From the NCBI GenBank assembly GCA_015179025.1, contig WHUX01000057.1, positions 62,001-126,000 on the forward strand: 64,000 nucleotides of DNA, given 5' to 3'. Origin of the DNA: Terfezia claveryi (lineage: Eukaryota > Ascomycota > Pezizomycetes > Pezizales > Pezizaceae). The position numbers were made by a program, and so were the translations under genes. Below the pieces are notes generated by a model, which had not been told where the DNA came from, ran no database searches, and saw nothing but the letters and a program-made list of their open reading frames with translations. Shown piece by piece: positions 62,055 through 64,000 of this stretch (position 1 is its first letter; each line of letters opens with the position of its first letter).

Positions 62055-64000
62055 CTATAGAGCCTGTTCCCCAACCATGCCAATCTTCCTTGTCAGCAGC
62101 TCCACCAGGGGTTGATAATTACGTCTACGCGCTTCGTCGAGTGCAGTCGCCCCCTTGCTTGTTTTCAGATCGAACTTCGCACCGCTCTCTAGCAACAATC
62201 CCACGATTTGGACAGTGCCATGACGAGCAGCAAGGTACAGTGCGGTCTCGCCATCGGAGTTTGTGGCATCAATGCTTGCGCCTTTGTCCAGCAGCACTTT
62301 CACAATCTCCAAATGGCCGTTCTTGGCTGCTATATGAAGCGCGGTCCAATTCCAGTCAGCCAAGGCATCAATGGCTGCGCCCTTGTCCAGCAGCACTTTC
62401 ACGACCTCCAAATGGCTCTTCTCAGCTGCAATATGAAGCGCGGTCCAATTTGAGGCTACCGTAGCATCAATGGTTGCGCCCTTGTCCAGCAGCACTTTCA
62501 CGACCTCCAAATGGCCGTTCACAGCTGCAATATGAAGTGCAGTCCAATTGTGGTCATTCAAGGCATCAATGGTTGCGTTCTTGTCCAGCAGCACTTTCAC
62601 AACCTCCGAATAGCCCTTTTCAGCTGCAATATAAAGCGCGGTACAATTCCAGTCAGTCATGGCATCAATAGTTGCGCCCTTGTCCAGCAGCACTTTCATG
62701 ACCTCCAAATGGCCCTTCTCGGCTGCAATATGAAGCACGGTGTAATTCCGGTAAGTCATGACATCAATGGTTGCGCCCTTGTCCAGCAGCACTTTCACAA
62801 CCTCCGAATAACCCTTTTCAGCTGCAATATAAAGCGCGGTACAATTCCGGTCAGTCATGGCATCAATAGTTGTGCCCTTGTCCAGCAGCACTTTCATGAC
62901 CTCCAAATGGCCCTTCTCGGCTGCAATATGAAGCGCGGTGTAATTCCGGTCAGTCCAGGCATCAATGGTTGCACCCTTGTCCAGCAGCACTTTCACAACC
63001 TCCGAATAGCCCTTTTCAGCTGCTATATAAAGCGCGGTAAAACTTCGGTCAGTCATGGTATCAATGGTTGCGCCCTTGTCCAGCAGTACTTTCACGACCT
63101 CCAAATGGTCGTTCTCAGCTGCAATATGAAGCGCGGTGTAATTCCGGTAAGTCATGACATTAATGGTTGCGCCTTTGTCTAGCAGCACTTTCATGACCTC
63201 CAAATGGCCGTTCTCAGCTGCAATATGAAGTGCGGTGCAATTCCGGTCAGACATAGCATCACTGGTTGCGTTCTTGTCCAGCAGCACTTTCACAACCTCC
63301 GAATAGCCCTTTTCAGCTGCAATATAAAGCGCGGTACAATTCCGGTCAGTCATGGCATCAATAGTTGCACCCTTGTCCAGCAGCACTTTCACAACCTCCG
63401 AATAGCCCTTTTCAGCTGCAATATAAAGCGCGGTACAATTCCGGTCAGTCATGGCATCAATAGTTGCGCCCTTGTCCAGCAGCACTTTCACAATCTCCAA
63501 ATAGCCGTTCTTGGCTGCCATATGAAGCGCGGTCCAATTTTGGTCATTCAAGGCATCAATAGTTGCGCCCTCGTCCAGCAGCAATTTCACGACCTCCAAA
63601 CGGCCCTCTTCGGCTGCTATATGAAGCGCGGTATGATTCCACTTAGTCATGGCATCAATGCTTGCACCCTTGTCCAGCAGCAATTTCACGACCTCCAAAT
63701 GGCCCCTATAGGCTGCAATATGAAGCACGGTCCAATTCCAGTTAGTCAAGGCATCAATGGTTGCGCCCTTGTCCAGCAGCACTTTCACAACCTCCGAATA
63801 ACCCTTTTCAGCTGCAATATAAAGCGCGATACAATTCCGGTCAGTCATGGCATCAATAGTTGCGCCCTTGTCCAGCAGCACTTTCATGACCTCCAAATGG
63901 CCCTTCTCGGCTGCAATATAAAGCGCGGTGTAATTCCGGTCAGTCAAGGCATCAATGGTTGCACCCTTGTCCAGCAGCACTTTCATGACCTCCAAATGGC
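62055..64000 (-). CDS. Ankyrin-repeat protein, 5' end off-window
   Basis: Uninterrupted minus-strand frame of at least 646 codons, stop at 62055-62057. It consists of 19 consecutive 33-residue ankyrin repeats (consensus E-V-V-K-V-L-L-D-K-G-A-T-I-D-A-M-T-D-R-N-x-T-A-L-x-I-A-A-E-K-G) plus a short tail ending G-E-Q-A-L. Repeats are nearly identical at DNA level. Differences concentrate at the fingertip positions after I-D-A and at alternating caps (K-G-H-L or K-G-Y-S). The final two repeats are divergent, as a C-terminal cap would be. The frame is open to the window edge and the first possible codon there is mid-repeat, so the true start and any N-terminal domain (often NACHT or another effector in fungi) lie to the right. 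It acts by protein binding; partner unknown. Confidence 0.93.
   Translation of the reverse strand, partial: HLEVMKVLLDKGATIDALTDRNYTALYIAAEKGHLEVMKVLLDKGATIDAMTDRNCIALYIAAEKGYSEVVKVLLDKGATIDALTNWNWTVLHIAAYRGHLEVVKLLLDKGASIDAMTKWNHTALHIAAEEGRLEVVKLLLDEGATIDALNDQNWTALHMAAKNGYLEIVKVLLDKGATIDAMTDRNCTALYIAAEKGYSEVVKVLLDKGATIDAMTDRNCTALYIAAEKGYSEVVKVLLDKNATSDAMSDRNCTALHIAAENGHLEVMKVLLDKGATINVMTYRNYTALHIAAENDHLEVVKVLLDKGATIDTMTDRSFTALYIAAEKGYSEVVKVLLDKGATIDAWTDRNYTALHIAAEKGHLEVMKVLLDKGTTIDAMTDRNCTALYIAAEKGYSEVVKVLLDKGATIDVMTYRNYTVLHIAAEKGHLEVMKVLLDKGATIDAMTDWNCTALYIAAEKGYSEVVKVLLDKNATIDALNDHNWTALHIAAVNGHLEVVKVLLDKGATIDATVASNWTALHIAAEKSHLEVVKVLLDKGAAIDALADWNWTALHIAAKNGHLEIVKVLLDKGASIDATNSDGETALYLAARHGTVQIVGLLLESGAKFDLKTSKGATALDEARRRNYQPLVELLTRKIGMVGEQAL

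Noticed and set aside
62511..63182. 223-codon plus-strand repeat-rich frame
   Set aside because: Antisense shadow of the ankyrin repeats.

Overview
The window is from a filamentous fungus, most likely an ascomycete. I lean towards the Pezizomycetes (truffle and morel relatives), but the sequence alone does not settle this. Evidence: fungal Ty3/gypsy elements with chromodomain integrases, Ty1/copia, hAT and possible pogo-type remnants, 5-bp target duplications, LTRs a few percent apart, and nonsense mutations that are almost all C-to-T (or G-to-A) at CpG or CpA, as expected from cytosine methylation and RIP-like decay. No bacterial operon, rRNA, tRNA or CRISPR array was seen. About 95% of the window is mobile-element DNA. 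The only long clean reading frame that looks like a host gene is the ankyrin-repeat frame at the right edge.

Layout. 1-3372: 3' end of gypsy element E1 (+) with its LTR, inserted into E3. 3373-13717: E3 (-), 5' LTR at 13223-13717, whose gag is split by a nested relative, E4 (6902-12922, -). 13770-14780: copia gag-protease fragment C1. 15194-16282: dead reading frame of unknown family. 16700-19427: hAT transposase pseudogene H1 with two introns. 20045-35236: gypsy element G1 (-), split by gypsy E2 (23034-29168, +). 35297-56464: G2 (+), a sister copy of G1 placed head-to-head 60 bp away. G2 is split by gypsy E5 (38531-50724, -), which is itself split by copia C2 (41315-47150, -). 56815-57990: hAT fragment H2. 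58070-60070: non-coding DNA with minisatellites. 60075-60728: possible pogo-type transposase tail. 62055-64000: ankyrin-repeat gene (-), cut by the window edge.

Two retroelement designs are visible. E-type elements (E1-E5, about 6.0-6.4 kb) have gag and pol in different frames; where the junction is visible it holds an A-rich -1 slippery heptamer. G-type elements (G1, G2, about 9.0 kb) were, judging from the two copies, one continuous gag-pol frame of 2,253 codons. They carry four zinc-finger-like modules between RNase H and integrase, an unusual protease active site, and a 200-codon antisense frame that starts one base from gag.

The signals I find most unusual are: (1) six short tandem arrays with periods of 15-21 bp that share a 9-bp core (TCYRTRACA or its complement) but have array-specific spacers, three of them inside hAT introns and one cut by the G1 LTR; (2) a recurrent palindrome (arm ATCACCTGC) at a fixed slot near the start of E-type LTRs and also outside them, replaced in E5 by an unrelated 13-bp-arm palindrome at the same slot; (3) the zinc-module cassette and antisense frame of the G elements.
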